From a virus, in IMG/VR virus record IMGVR_UViG_3300044837_000042, positions 1 to 36,626 of that record: a stretch of DNA of 36,626 nucleotides; one strand, 5' to 3'. The notes beneath the pieces are model-generated. The model made no database searches, was not told where the DNA came from, and worked only from the letters and a program-made list of their open reading frames with translations. The position numbers and the translations under genes are program-made. Below are positions 18,222 through 27,402 of this stretch, piece after piece. The stretch's first letter is position 1. Each line of letters begins with the position of its first letter.

Positions 18222-20403
18222 TCAGGCCGACAACACGCAGAGCGGCACGGCCGAGACCGTTGCCGAGACCCGCAGGAGCCCGGGCGAGTTCGCCAAGTTC
18301 TGGCTGCAGGCCATCCAACTTGCGAGCGATGACGAGGGCGACTGGCGCAAGGATGCCGAAGAGGCGCTGAAGCGCTTCCGCACGGGCAAGAAGCAGGGCT
18401 TCAACATCCTGTACGCCAACACGCAGACGACGGTGCCGGCGCTCTACAACAGCCCGCCAGCGCCCGACGTTCGCAGGCGCTTCGATCTCATCACGCCGCA
18501 ACCGCCGCAGAGCCAGCCCCAGCCGCAACCCCAGCCAGGCATGCCTCCGCCGCCGCCCGATCCGCAGGCGCAGATGGCGATGCAGGCCTATCAGGCGCAG
18601 GTCGCGCAGGCCAAGCAAGGGCAGGAGGACGGCAAGCAGGTCTGCACAGCCATCGAGCGCGCGATATCGGTCGCGTCCGAGCTCTACAACTTCGATGGCG
18701 TCATGCAGGCGGCCGTCCTCGATCGCCAATTGCCCGGCCGCGGCGTGACGCGCGCCCGTATCTGCATGGGTGCCGCCGGCTCCAAGTGGGTAGAGTGCGA
18801 GCAGGTCCAGTGGGACGACTTCAGGCACGGGCCCGGGAAGACGTTCAAGGACTGGCCGTGGGTGGCCTTCCGCCATCGGCAGACGCGCGAGGAGCTGGTC
18901 AAGCTGGCGGGGCCGGTGATTGGACAAGAGGTCAAGCTGGACGCCCAGGTGGGTGACACGCCGGCCAAGAACACGGACAGCCTGCCCGATTCATTCAAGC
19001 GCGCCCTCACGTGGGAGGTCTGGGACAAGGAAGAGCGCAAGGTCTACTGGTTCGCTGAGTCCTACAAGGACGCGCCGCTCGCGGAGCAGCCCGACCCCTA
19101 CGAACTGCGCGAATTCCTGCCGATTCCCGAGCCGCTGTACCAAGTGAGGGTGCCCGACTCGACGACGCCGATCTGCGAGTTCCGGCTATGGAAGCAGCTT
19201 GCGGACGAGGTGGACAGTATCACCACCCGCATTATCGGGCTGATCAGGGTGCTGAAGGCCAAGGGCCTGTATGACGGCGCCTTCGCGAGCATCGTCGAGA
19301 AGCTCAAGAGCCTGGATGACGGCGAGTTGGCCGCTGCGGACGACGCAGGCCGCTCAATGGCCCAGGGTGGCATCGACAAGGCCATCTGGATGTGGCCGGT
19401 GGATGCGATCGTCAAGGTCGTGGAGAGCCTGTACGAGGCCCGTGAGCGCGCCAAGAATGCGCTGTACGAGTTCACGGGCGTGGCTGACATCATGCGCGGC
19501 CAGACCGAGCCCAGCGAGACGCTCGGCGCCCAGCGGATCAAGGCGCAGTGGGGCAGCTTGCGGCTGCAGAAGGGCCAAGCCGACGTTCAGCGCTATGCCC
19601 GCGACCTGTTCAGGCTGATGGCCGATCTGCTGGCCTATGCGTGGGAGCCTGCGGAATGGCAGGCAGTGACGGGCGTTCAGCTTACGCCGGCGCAATTCAA
19701 GCTGATCAAGAGCGACCTGCAGCGCGAATTCGCGATCGAGATCGAGACGGACTCGACGATCCGGGCCGACCTCTCTCGAGCGCAGGAGAATATCTCGGGC
19801 TTTGTGACCGGGCTCGGCGCCTTCATGACCGCGGTCGGCCCCGCGGTAGCCGAGGGCTTCATGCCACCGGACATTGCGGTCAAGTACATCTCCGCCTTCG
19901 CGCGCAACTTCAAGCTTGGCCGGGAGGCCGAGGACTTGGGTGACGAGTGGGTGAAGTGGCTGGAGGACAAGGCGCAGAACCCGCAGCCGCCGAAGCCCGA
20001 CCCCAAAGTGCAGGCCGAGCAGATCAAGGCCGCCACCATTGCTCAGCAGTCGCAGGCGAGGGTGCAGGAGACCCAAGTCAAGGCGCAGGCCAAGGTGCAG
20101 GAAATCCAGGTCAAGGCCCAAGCCACCGCGCAGCAGACGCAGTTGGATACGCAGGCGGCTATTGCCGAGTTCCAAATGGAGATGAAGCAACTGGAGACCA
20201 AGATGCAGGCGTTCCTGGCGGAGCATGCGGCCGGCATGCAGACGCGGCGCGCCGATGCGGCGCTGGCGGCCGGCGATCACATGCTGCAGGCGGACTCTCA
20301 GGCAAGGCAGGGGCAGGCGGCAGAGCGCGGGCATGAGATCGCGCTGGAGGGGCTGGAGGCCAAGCGCCGGGCCCAGCAGCAGCCGAACGGAGGCGACCGG
20401 TGA
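18214..20403 (+). CDS. Portal protein
   Basis: The 729-residue protein is a podovirus-type portal. It forms the dodecameric ring through which DNA enters the capsid. After an N-terminal helical region, it carries GFNILYANTQTTVPALYNSP and a Pro-rich insert (about 95-120). Later come a beta-rich middle and YEFTGVADIMRGQTEPSETL before GAQRIKAQWGSL. These are patterns seen in large podoviral portals. The C-terminus (about 590-700) is a long Gln/Ala/Lys coiled coil (QARVQETQVKAQAKVQEIQV), possibly the barrel region. ATG 18214 is preferred over the longer in-frame start at 18205. It overlaps the upstream stop by 8 bases. Confidence 0.9.
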   Translation: MADQADNTQSGTAETVAETRRSPGEFAKFWLQAIQLASDDEGDWRKDAEEALKRFRTGKKQGFNILYANTQTTVPALYNSPPAPDVRRRFDLITPQPPQSQPQPQPQPGMPPPPPDPQAQMAMQAYQAQVAQAKQGQEDGKQVCTAIERAISVASELYNFDGVMQAAVLDRQLPGRGVTRARICMGAAGSKWVECEQVQWDDFRHGPGKTFKDWPWVAFRHRQTREELVKLAGPVIGQEVKLDAQVGDTPAKNTDSLPDSFKRALTWEVWDKEERKVYWFAESYKDAPLAEQPDPYELREFLPIPEPLYQVRVPDSTTPICEFRLWKQLADEVDSITTRIIGLIRVLKAKGLYDGAFASIVEKLKSLDDGELAAADDAGRSMAQGGIDKAIWMWPVDAIVKVVESLYEARERAKNALYEFTGVADIMRGQTEPSETLGAQRIKAQWGSLRLQKGQADVQRYARDLFRLMADLLAYAWEPAEWQAVTGVQLTPAQFKLIKSDLQREFAIEIETDSTIRADLSRAQENISGFVTGLGAFMTAVGPAVAEGFMPPDIAVKYISAFARNFKLGREAEDLGDEWVKWLEDKAQNPQPPKPDPKVQAEQIKAATIAQQSQARVQETQVKAQAKVQEIQVKAQATAQQTQLDTQAAIAEFQMEMKQLETKMQAFLAEHAAGMQTRRADAALAAGDHMLQADSQARQGQAAERGHEIALEGLEAKRRAQQQPNGGDR

Positions 20404-20600
20404 ACGACAAGTATCGCCCCTTCTCGCGCTGGGAAACGAATGCGGATTTCGTGCATTGGCAGGCCACCGAAGAGCGCCGACTGATCGAGATGCAGAAGTC
20501 GACCCCGCCTGTGGTCTGCCTGCCGCTGATGACGAAGCCCGCGCGCGAGGTAGAGGGGCCCAACCCGCTCGACGGCACGCGGCTATGGGACAACTCATGA
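20400..20600 (+). CDS. Small phage protein, unknown (66 aa)
   Basis: GTG overlaps the portal stop. The product begins MNDKYRPFSRWETNADFVHW and is polar, with one Pro-rich stretch. It lies among head genes; no family is recognised. Confidence 0.6.
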   Translation: MNDKYRPFSRWETNADFVHWQATEERRLIEMQKSTPPVVCLPLMTKPAREVEGPNPLDGTRLWDNS

Positions 20601-20800
20601 AGCCCACAGACCCCGCGACCTACGACAATCCGCGCACATTCCCGATTGGCCCGGAGGCGTTCGCCGTCTTTCGCGAAGCATGGCGCAGCCTTGGCCCATG
20701 GCATCGCGTGGTCGATCGCTGGCGCTTTGATCTCGGTTGGCACGTCGAGCCGGAAGTAGTGCGCACGCTCCTCGAGCGTGACCATGCGAGGCTCCATTGA
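20597..20800 (+). CDS. Small phage protein, unknown (67 aa)
   Basis: ATGA overlap with the previous gene sets the start. It reads MKPTDPATYDNPRTFPIGPE, then a Trp-rich helix (AWRSLGPWHRVVDRWRFDLG). It may be a minor head protein; no evidence beyond position. Confidence 0.6.
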   Translation: MKPTDPATYDNPRTFPIGPEAFAVFREAWRSLGPWHRVVDRWRFDLGWHVEPEVVRTLLERDHARLH

Positions 20801-21144
20801 GCCGGGGTCGCTTCATCTTCGACAAGGCCGGCAACCTCGTCGAGCGCAAGACCGGCGAGCCTCTAGCCGCGCCCGACCGCATCGCCTCGCCCATGCTGGT
20901 GCGTGACGTGCACTACAAGTCGCCACTGTCTGGCAAGCCCGTCACCAGCCGCAGCCAGCGCCGCGAGGAGATGAAGATCCACGAGGTGCGCGAGCTGGAC
21001 CCGAGCGAGTTCACGCCGACCTATCGCAGCAAGAAGTATGCGGAGCGGCAGCGCGGGCACCATCAGCCGATCGAGCGACCTAAGGACGATGCGCCGTATG
21101 AGCGTCTATCCCGAAACGATCTGCCGGCGAGACTGAAGACTTGA
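20797..21144 (+). CDS. Small basic phage protein, unknown (115 aa)
   Basis: It starts at a TTG that overlaps the upstream stop (TTGA). The product is basic (SRGRFIFDKAGNLVERKTGE, then VTSRSQRREEMKIHEVRELD). The position before the scaffold gene suggests a minor head protein. No family is recognised. Confidence 0.6.
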   Translation: MSRGRFIFDKAGNLVERKTGEPLAAPDRIASPMLVRDVHYKSPLSGKPVTSRSQRREEMKIHEVRELDPSEFTPTYRSKKYAERQRGHHQPIERPKDDAPYERLSRNDLPARLKT

Positions 21145-21168
21145 CCCCCTAACTAGTTGTGTGGTTAC

Positions 21169-22194
21169 ATGAGCGACGAAATTCAGACGACCGACACAGG
21201 CGGCGGCACTCCGGCAGTAGTGGAGACGACGCCCGCCGCAGAGGCTCCCAAGCCTTCACTGTCGGACACGATGGATCGCATTGGCAGGGAAATCCTTTCC
21301 CGTGAGCCGGTCCGCGGTTCAGACGGCAAGTTTCAGCCGAAGGTCGTAGCGCAAGGCGCTCCCGACGGCGCCGGAGTACCCGGCAGCCCCCAGGCTGCGC
21401 CGCCCGACCCACAGCCCGTGGTCATCGAGGCGCCGCAGTCGCTGCCGGCGGATGTGAGAGAGAAGTGGGGCGCGCTTCCACCCGAGGTCCAGAAGTATTG
21501 GGCCGGCCGGGAAGGCGAGCTCCACAAGAAGTTCACGACCGATGGGGAGCGGATCAAGTCACTCAGCGCCTACGAAGAGGTTCTTTCTCCGTATCAGGAG
21601 CGTGTGAAGCAGGTCGGGGCGACGCCCACGGAATACGTCCGTAGGCTGGCCGAGGCCGACAAGCTTCTCTCATCTGATCCGCGAGCTGGCATCGTCGAAG
21701 TCGCGCGCATGTATGGGATTGATCTCAGGTCCGCTTTTCAACCCGGCGCACAGCCGGACCCCAATAGCGCACTGGCTCGCGAACTCTCTCAAGTCAAATC
21801 CCAGCTCTCAGACCTCACCAAGGGCGCGGAGACTGCAAAGCTCAGCGCCGCCCAGCAGGTCATCGACGACTTCAGGAAGGACAAGCCGCATTTCGATGCG
21901 GTCGAACCGGACATAGTCCAGTTGATGGAATCGGGCATGGCCAAGAATCTGTCGGAAGCTTACGCGAAAGCGCTCAAGCTGAATGACGGGGTGAGTGCCA
22001 AGATCGAGGCCGAGGCCAAGGCGGCAGCCGAGAAGAAGGCAGCCGACGAAGCCAAGGAGAAGGCCGCCAAGGACGCCAAGCTTGCCCCGCATGCAAGGCG
22101 CCCCGGAGCGACCCCAACGGCCCCCCTGAAGGGCAAGACCATGTGGGACACGATGGACCGAGTAGGACGCGAAGTCATAGGGCGCACTGACTAA
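21169..22194 (+). CDS. Putative scaffolding protein with repeated end motif
   Basis: The 341-residue protein lies between the minor head genes and the major capsid gene, the usual scaffold position. It is acidic and Pro/Ala-rich, with long helices (about 130-260) and an Ala/Lys/Glu-rich stretch (AEAKAAAEKKAADEAKEKAA), all typical of scaffolds. DTMDRIGREI (residues 33-42) recurs as DTMDRVGREV (327-336) with different codons, so the peptide seems kept by selection. The start at 21169 is chosen over a longer in-frame option at 21157. Confidence 0.75.
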   Translation: MSDEIQTTDTGGGTPAVVETTPAAEAPKPSLSDTMDRIGREILSREPVRGSDGKFQPKVVAQGAPDGAGVPGSPQAAPPDPQPVVIEAPQSLPADVREKWGALPPEVQKYWAGREGELHKKFTTDGERIKSLSAYEEVLSPYQERVKQVGATPTEYVRRLAEADKLLSSDPRAGIVEVARMYGIDLRSAFQPGAQPDPNSALARELSQVKSQLSDLTKGAETAKLSAAQQVIDDFRKDKPHFDAVEPDIVQLMESGMAKNLSEAYAKALKLNDGVSAKIEAEAKAAAEKKAADEAKEKAAKDAKLAPHARRPGATPTAPLKGKTMWDTMDRVGREVIGRTD

Positions 22195-22205
22195 GGATCA
22201 GCGCA

Positions 22206-23174
22206 ATGGCTTCCCCCAACGCAACGTTTACGGAAATCGTCACCACGACGCTCCGTGAGCACCCTGACGATGTCGCGGACAACGTCAGCAACCACAACGC
22301 TCTCTACCGCTGGCTCAAGGAAAAGGGCAAGATCGAGAAGGAAGACGGCGGCTACGAGATCGTCTGCCCGCTCGACTACGCCGAGAACTCCACGTTCCAG
22401 CGCTACTCTGGCTTCGATCCGCTGAACATCAGCGCATCGGATGTCCTGACGGCGGCGAAATACGACTGGATGCAGGCTGCGATTCACGTCGTGGCGTCCG
22501 GCCGTGAGCTTCGCATGAACTCGGGCAGCAACCAGATCATCGATCTGGCGAAGGCCCGGCTCAAGAACGCGGTGCGCACCGCCTCCAACAACGCCTCGGT
22601 CGATATCTACTCGTCCGGCTCGTTGACCAACCAGATGGGCGGCCTCGGCGCGCTGATCACGGCGGCCGGCACCGGCACCGTGGGCGGCATCAACTCCAGC
22701 ACCTACGCCTGGTGGCAGAACCAGTTCCTAGAGATCACCGGGACGAACGCCTGGACCAAGTCCACGATCAAGGGCTTCATGAACACCCTCTGGCTGGCCT
22801 GCGTCCGCGGTACGGACAAGCCCGACCTGATCGTGTCCACGAACGACTTCTACTCGGCGTATTGGGAAGGCCTGCAGGATCTGCAGCGCTTCACCACGGC
22901 CGGCAAGTCGGCGAGCTACGGCTTCGACTCGATCAAGTACCTCGACTGCGACGTGGTGCATGACCTGAACACGAACTTCGCCAGCACCGGTGAGACGATG
23001 TACTTCGTCAACACCGAATACCTGGAGATGAGCGTCCACCGGGCGGCCAACTGGACGCAGTTCGACGAGAAAATGAGCGTCAATCAGGATGGCGTCGTCA
23101 TCCCGCTCCTGTTCATGGGCAACCTGACCTGCAGCAACCGTGCCCGCCAGGGTCGCTTGCTGGATGCGTCGTAA
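22206..23174 (+). CDS. Major capsid protein
   Basis: The 322-residue protein, in the major-capsid position after the scaffold gene, begins MASPNATFTEIVTTTLREHP with VADNVSNHNALYRWLKEKG, the N-terminal arm seen in coat proteins of podovirus-like phages. Later parts (AWWQNQFLEITGTNAWTKST, and KPDLIVSTNDFYSAYWEGLQ) match the family I recall. An HK97-type fold is presumed. AAGGATC lies before the ATG. It is probably the most abundant virion protein. Confidence 0.85.
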   Translation: MASPNATFTEIVTTTLREHPDDVADNVSNHNALYRWLKEKGKIEKEDGGYEIVCPLDYAENSTFQRYSGFDPLNISASDVLTAAKYDWMQAAIHVVASGRELRMNSGSNQIIDLAKARLKNAVRTASNNASVDIYSSGSLTNQMGGLGALITAAGTGTVGGINSSTYAWWQNQFLEITGTNAWTKSTIKGFMNTLWLACVRGTDKPDLIVSTNDFYSAYWEGLQDLQRFTTAGKSASYGFDSIKYLDCDVVHDLNTNFASTGETMYFVNTEYLEMSVHRAANWTQFDEKMSVNQDGVVIPLLFMGNLTCSNRARQGRLLDAS

Positions 23175-23198
23175 GCCGGAAGGGAAGGAGCAAATCCA

Positions 23199-23708
23199 AT
23201 GGCATACGTAATCACCAACCCCGGCTACATCGGCACGCAGCCGATCGCCGTCACCGACACCGTCAAGCGTCACCTGACGGGGACCATCATCCAGGCGCAG
23301 GACCCCGTCTACGGGTCCGGCGAGTTCATCTACTTGCTGGGCGTGGCTTCGACCACGATCGGTGATGTGGTGACCTTCGTAACCTCGGATGGTGTCACGC
23401 AGAACGGCAGCACGACCCGCTGGGCTGGTACCGCCATCACCCCCGTTCCGCTGGCTGTCGCAATGTCGGCCAACGTCTCGGGCCAGTACGGCTGGTACCA
23501 GATCCAGGGCTCGGCAGTGGTCAACGCCAGCGGCACCGTTGCCGCGGGCGACAAGGCCCACTTCCAGGCGACGGCGCAGGTCACCAGCACTGTGGTGGCC
23601 AGCAAGCAGGTGATCGGCATGATCGCCTCTTCGGCGCAGGCCGTCCCGGTCTCTGGGCAGGCCATCTACATCCTGGAGCGTCCGTCCGCTCAGAGCGCGA
23701 TCACCTAA
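23199..23708 (+). CDS. Capsid decoration or head-fibre-like protein (169 aa)
   Basis: The product is beta-rich and small-residue rich (MAYVITNPGYIGTQPIAVTD, then TAITPVPLAVAMSANVSGQY). It directly follows the major capsid gene and has a strong GGAAGGAG site. Beta-rich proteins in this position often decorate the capsid surface. A terminator follows at once, which fits a highly expressed capsid pair. Confidence 0.65.
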   Translation: MAYVITNPGYIGTQPIAVTDTVKRHLTGTIIQAQDPVYGSGEFIYLLGVASTTIGDVVTFVTSDGVTQNGSTTRWAGTAITPVPLAVAMSANVSGQYGWYQIQGSAVVNASGTVAAGDKAHFQATAQVTSTVVASKQVIGMIASSAQAVPVSGQAIYILERPSAQSAIT

Positions 23709-23716
23709 CTGCTACG

Positions 23717-23746
23717 GGCGGGGGCTTCGGCTCCCGCCTTTTCTTT
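23717..23746 (+). terminator. Strong intrinsic terminator
   Basis: GGCGGGGGC, a TTCG tetraloop and GCTCCCGCC (one wobble) are followed by TTTTCTTT. It lies 8 bases after the decoration-gene stop and probably limits read-through from the capsid genes. Confidence 0.9.
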
Positions 23747-23763
23747 CCACTACAGGAGTTTGA

Positions 23764-24315
23764 ATGTTCGACGCCCGCCCCGAAGACCGTTCTCAGATTG
23801 CCCTGTTCGTTCTGGAAATCTGGAGGGACCACAAGCCCGGTCCTGACGGCAACCTGATCGAGGTGCACAAGGTCAAGTTCGGCAAGAAGGGCGCGGAGAA
23901 ATTCGAGCGTGAGGATGAGATCCCCAAGCTCAAGAAGATCGAGCCCGATGTCTACGCATGGTTCGAGCCGCTCTATAAGGGCTGGCTGGAGAACAACAAG
24001 ATCACCCGAGAGGGCCTGCCGCTGGAGTCGTGGCCCGCGATCACCAAGGGGCAGATCAGGGCCTGCCATGACATTGGCCTGCATGTGGTTGAGGACATCG
24101 CCACGGCGACCGATACGATCCGGCAGAAGCTGGGCATGGGCGCCACTGACCTGATTGCCAAAGCCAAGGCTTTCCTTGCCAACCAACAGAACAGCGCGAC
24201 CGCCAACAAGGTGACCGAGTTGGAGAAGGCCGTCGAGATGCTCACCAAGGAACTCGAGGAAGAGCGCGCGGCTCGCAAGGCCAAGCGGAAGTCCAAGGAG
24301 GACACCGATGGCTGA
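23764..24315 (+). CDS. Phage head-proximal protein, unknown (183 aa)
   Basis: The N-terminal half is beta/helix mixed (RSQIALFVLEIWRDHKPGPD). A middle segment reads WPAITKGQIRACHDIGLHVV and then QKLGMGATDLIAKAKAFL, a helix-hairpin-helix-like pattern. The C-terminus is a short Lys-rich coiled coil. CAGGAG precedes the ATG. It is found between capsid and tail genes, so it may help join head and tail; no family name can be given. Confidence 0.65.
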   Translation: MFDARPEDRSQIALFVLEIWRDHKPGPDGNLIEVHKVKFGKKGAEKFEREDEIPKLKKIEPDVYAWFEPLYKGWLENNKITREGLPLESWPAITKGQIRACHDIGLHVVEDIATATDTIRQKLGMGATDLIAKAKAFLANQQNSATANKVTELEKAVEMLTKELEEERAARKAKRKSKEDTDG

Positions 24316-24682
24316 CAAGAACAAGCGGCTGGCGCAGTTGATAGCCGGTCTTGGCGGCGCATCGGCGGGCCCGAGTGCTCCCAACTTCGCGCCGCTGCCG
24401 CCATTCACTCCGCCTGGTGCATCTGCCGGCATGATGCCGTGGCGCGGCCTGCCGCAGCAGGCACCCGAACAGCCTCCGCTCGTGACGGCGCAGGCACAGG
24501 CCCCGCAGCCCGCATCGATGCCCCAGCCGCAGGCCGCTCTGCCGCCCCTGGACGTACCGCCTGCAATGCCTCCGATGCCGCCGCCTCAGCAGATCGGCCC
24601 GCAGGCCGGTATCGACCCCAACGACCCGCGCTATCTGCCCGAGCAGTGGAAGGGCGCCTTTAACCCGGGATGGCAGGGCTAG
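24308..24682 (+). CDS. Pro/Gln-rich phage protein (124 aa)
   Basis: The ORF overlaps the upstream gene by 8 bases and has GGAGG before its ATG. The product is about one quarter Pro and rich in Gln and Ala (QQAPEQPPLVTAQAQAPQPA). It is largely disordered and likely a flexible structural or accessory protein. It ends with DPRYLPEQWKGAFNPGWQG. Confidence 0.6.
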   Translation: MADKNKRLAQLIAGLGGASAGPSAPNFAPLPPFTPPGASAGMMPWRGLPQQAPEQPPLVTAQAQAPQPASMPQPQAALPPLDVPPAMPPMPPPQQIGPQAGIDPNDPRYLPEQWKGAFNPGWQG

Positions 24683-26650
24683 ATGACTACGATTGCGCCC
24701 GTCTCTAACGTCACTCCTGCGTTTATTGACGAGCTGAATGCCAATTTTGCTGCGATCGACGCGGTCCTTGATCGGACCATAGACGCCAGAGACTTTCGCG
24801 TCGCCATTGGCACTTTGGAAGATCAAAGCACAAAACTACAGGCGGCTATCGCTGCCGCTGAAGCCGCCAAAATAAGGCTTCTGCTGCCTGCGGGATACAT
24901 CCGCATCGACAACACGATCACCCTAGGCACGAATGCCCCGATATGGATGGAGGGGCCGTTGTCGCACAACTTCACCGGCTTCACCGACAACCCCATCGAT
25001 GCTGTCACTGTCCTTTATTGCGCCAACCTTCCGAGCAACGTCCCGGCGATCAAGTTTGACCAAACTGTCACCGGCAACACTCGCGACGGGATCACGCTCA
25101 AGAACGTCGTCATCTATCGCCCAACGCCATCCACGGCAGGGGCCGGGGACAAGGGCATTCTCCTGCTCGGCGTCACCAACCCGCGCATCGAAAATGTGCT
25201 GGTGTCGGGCTTCGATACCGGCGTGCATTTCAACGAAAGCACGGACGGCACTCGTGCGACGCTCATGGGGAACTTTACCAACCTCAATGTCCAGCTATCC
25301 GGCAACTACGGCGGTCTTGTTGAAAGTTGCATTGAGTGTCTGTGGGATCACTGTGCTTTTGGCGGCGCGACTATCGCCAGTCTGGGCATCATTGCGCCAA
25401 CGCTCATTGGTCCTGGCCCGGCCAACGTCATATCGAACGGAAACTATTTCGAGCATTGCAAGTTCATCGCATCGACCGGAACGGTGCCGCCGAACAACGT
25501 CCGCATCGACGTTGGCTTCTGGAACAACTTCGATACTTGCGCGTTTGAGCAAGCTACCGGCGAAAACTTTAAGTCCGACATGAGTACGACAGGCGGGCAC
25601 ACGGACAACCGCGTCGATGTTGTTCTAGTGGATTGCTGGTTCAATAACGACTTTGCCTCCAACACTGGCTGCCTCAACCTCATCGACACGAACTTTGAGA
25701 TCATCGGTGGCCGCGCTGGCAGCACCGTTTCCGTCGACAGTATCATCAAGGTAGACATATCTGGCGTGAACATTCTCACGCTTGGTTCCTGCATCATGGG
25801 GATGCGCGTAAATTTCCCGGCTGTCAGCGGCATCCACCTGGGCAACGTCGAGGGCTGCCAGATAATCGGAAACATCATCGAGGACCAGAGCGCTTCTGGC
25901 CTGCCTTGCATTGTAACGGGGGCAACCTCTGGCAGGAGCGCTATTTCCGCGAACCGCTTCAGGACTACTCACGCCACTGGCTACACGAATGGCAGTGAGG
26001 CCGTAGGCGGTGGAAATATTTTCGTCGATAACGTCCTGTCCAACAACTTCTCGTCGGACGCCTTCTATAAGAAGGCTATCGGCGGCCCCGTACAAACTGT
26101 CGGCGGGCAGGTGGCGAAATGGCAATTCTTAGGCGTTGATCAGGCATCAGCAGAACGCTTAATAGCGCGCTATTCTGCCGACACTGGTGCGCCTTTCACA
26201 CTTTACTACAAGAGCCGCGCAACAGCCCCCGGCGCCGCGCGCGCCGCGGTCTCCAGCGGTGACGGTGTCTCCGTCCGTCGCTTTTATGCGGATGATGGAA
26301 CGGCCGACCAAGAGGTTTTCCGCGAGACCGTCAATGTCGATGGCGTCACCGGAGGCAGTTGGTCGCTAGCCAACAAGATCGCAGCGGGCGCCCTGACAAC
26401 CCGCATTACGCTCGACAATGCCGGCGTCTGGACTATTACCGGCACATGGAATTTCACCGGAAACAGTGTGCTCACGGGGAGCCTGACCACCACCGGCACC
26501 ATTACTGGACCCGCAGGTACTACCGCTGCCGCCACCTTGCGTGTGCCACATGGAGCAGCCCCGACATCCCCGACCAATGGCGACATCTGGACCACGACGG
26601 CTGGCCTTTTTGTCCGAATCAACGGCGTGACGGTGGGGCCGCTGACATGA
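24683..26650 (+). CDS. Beta-helix tailspike-like protein
   Basis: The 655-residue protein has repeated short strands rich in Asn, Gly, Thr and Val across about residues 110-450. An example is GNTRDGITLKNVVIYR followed by NPRIENVLVSGFDTGV. That points to a right-handed beta-helix, as in phage tailspikes that bind or cut host sugars. The first 60 residues are helical, and the C-terminal block (SPTNGDIWTTTAGLFVRING) resembles tail-fibre ends. AT content seems higher than in neighbours. It lies between head genes and the adaptor gene rather than at the tail-gene end. Confidence 0.8.
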   Translation: MTTIAPVSNVTPAFIDELNANFAAIDAVLDRTIDARDFRVAIGTLEDQSTKLQAAIAAAEAAKIRLLLPAGYIRIDNTITLGTNAPIWMEGPLSHNFTGFTDNPIDAVTVLYCANLPSNVPAIKFDQTVTGNTRDGITLKNVVIYRPTPSTAGAGDKGILLLGVTNPRIENVLVSGFDTGVHFNESTDGTRATLMGNFTNLNVQLSGNYGGLVESCIECLWDHCAFGGATIASLGIIAPTLIGPGPANVISNGNYFEHCKFIASTGTVPPNNVRIDVGFWNNFDTCAFEQATGENFKSDMSTTGGHTDNRVDVVLVDCWFNNDFASNTGCLNLIDTNFEIIGGRAGSTVSVDSIIKVDISGVNILTLGSCIMGMRVNFPAVSGIHLGNVEGCQIIGNIIEDQSASGLPCIVTGATSGRSAISANRFRTTHATGYTNGSEAVGGGNIFVDNVLSNNFSSDAFYKKAIGGPVQTVGGQVAKWQFLGVDQASAERLIARYSADTGAPFTLYYKSRATAPGAARAAVSSGDGVSVRRFYADDGTADQEVFRETVNVDGVTGGSWSLANKIAAGALTTRITLDNAGVWTITGTWNFTGNSVLTGSLTTTGTITGPAGTTAAATLRVPHGAAPTSPTNGDIWTTTAGLFVRINGVTVGPLT

Positions 26651-27402
26651 GCTTCGACCTTCCCTTCCAATTCAGCTTTTCCAGCCCCGCGGCGAGTGGA
26701 ACGCTTCTTAATATGATCCGCCGCATCTCGCGCCGAGTGATCAATCAGACGCCGAGCGTGGTTGCGACTGCGACCGACGCCACGACGCTGCTTCTCCTGG
26801 AGCTGGCGCAGGAGGAGGGCGAGCAACTCGCGCGTTTTGGCGACTGGCGAGCGCTTCGGTCGGAGAAGACCTTCACGACGGTTGCGGCCGAGACGCAGAC
26901 CGACACGCCCATCCCTACCGATTGGGCAGGCTTCATTGACGATACCTTTTGGAACCGCTCGCGCCGCATGCGCCTGTACGGTCCTGCTACTGCAGAAGAG
27001 TGGCAGCGTTGGAAGGCTGGCAGCACATTTCCCGTCACCGGCACATTTTACTTCCGGGGATCATCGCTGCTGATCCAGCCGACCCCTACGGCGGGCGATA
27101 CGGTTGCCTACGAGTATCGCTCTAGTTGCTGGTGCCAGTCGTCTACGGGCGTAGCGCAGGATTCTTGGCTGGCTGATACCGATGTTGGCCGTCTCGACAC
27201 GCGCCTGATGGGCCTTGGGGTCATCTGGCGCTACCGGCAGAACCGCGGCCTGGATTGGCAGACCGATTTCGACAAGTACCAATTCGAGGTCGAGCAGGCG
27301 CTATCGAAGGACCAGCCGCGCAAGGTCATCGACATGAAGGAAACGGGCATGCAGTCCCGCATTCCGGGGCTTGTGATCCCAGAGGGAAGCTGGTCCCTGT
27401 AA
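26647..27402 (+). CDS. Head-tail adaptor-like protein
   Basis: The 251-residue protein starts MSFDLPFQFSFSSPAASGTL and has the core LELAQEEGEQLARFGDWRAL, then FIDDTFWNRSRRMRLYGPAT and EYRSSCWCQSSTG. These are patterns of podovirus adaptor proteins that sit below the portal. ATGA overlap with the tailspike gene sets the start; longer readings extend into that gene. The position before the stabilisation-like gene agrees. The assignment rests on recall of family pattern. Confidence 0.7.
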   Translation: MSFDLPFQFSFSSPAASGTLLNMIRRISRRVINQTPSVVATATDATTLLLLELAQEEGEQLARFGDWRALRSEKTFTTVAAETQTDTPIPTDWAGFIDDTFWNRSRRMRLYGPATAEEWQRWKAGSTFPVTGTFYFRGSSLLIQPTPTAGDTVAYEYRSSCWCQSSTGVAQDSWLADTDVGRLDTRLMGLGVIWRYRQNRGLDWQTDFDKYQFEVEQALSKDQPRKVIDMKETGMQSRIPGLVIPEGSWSL

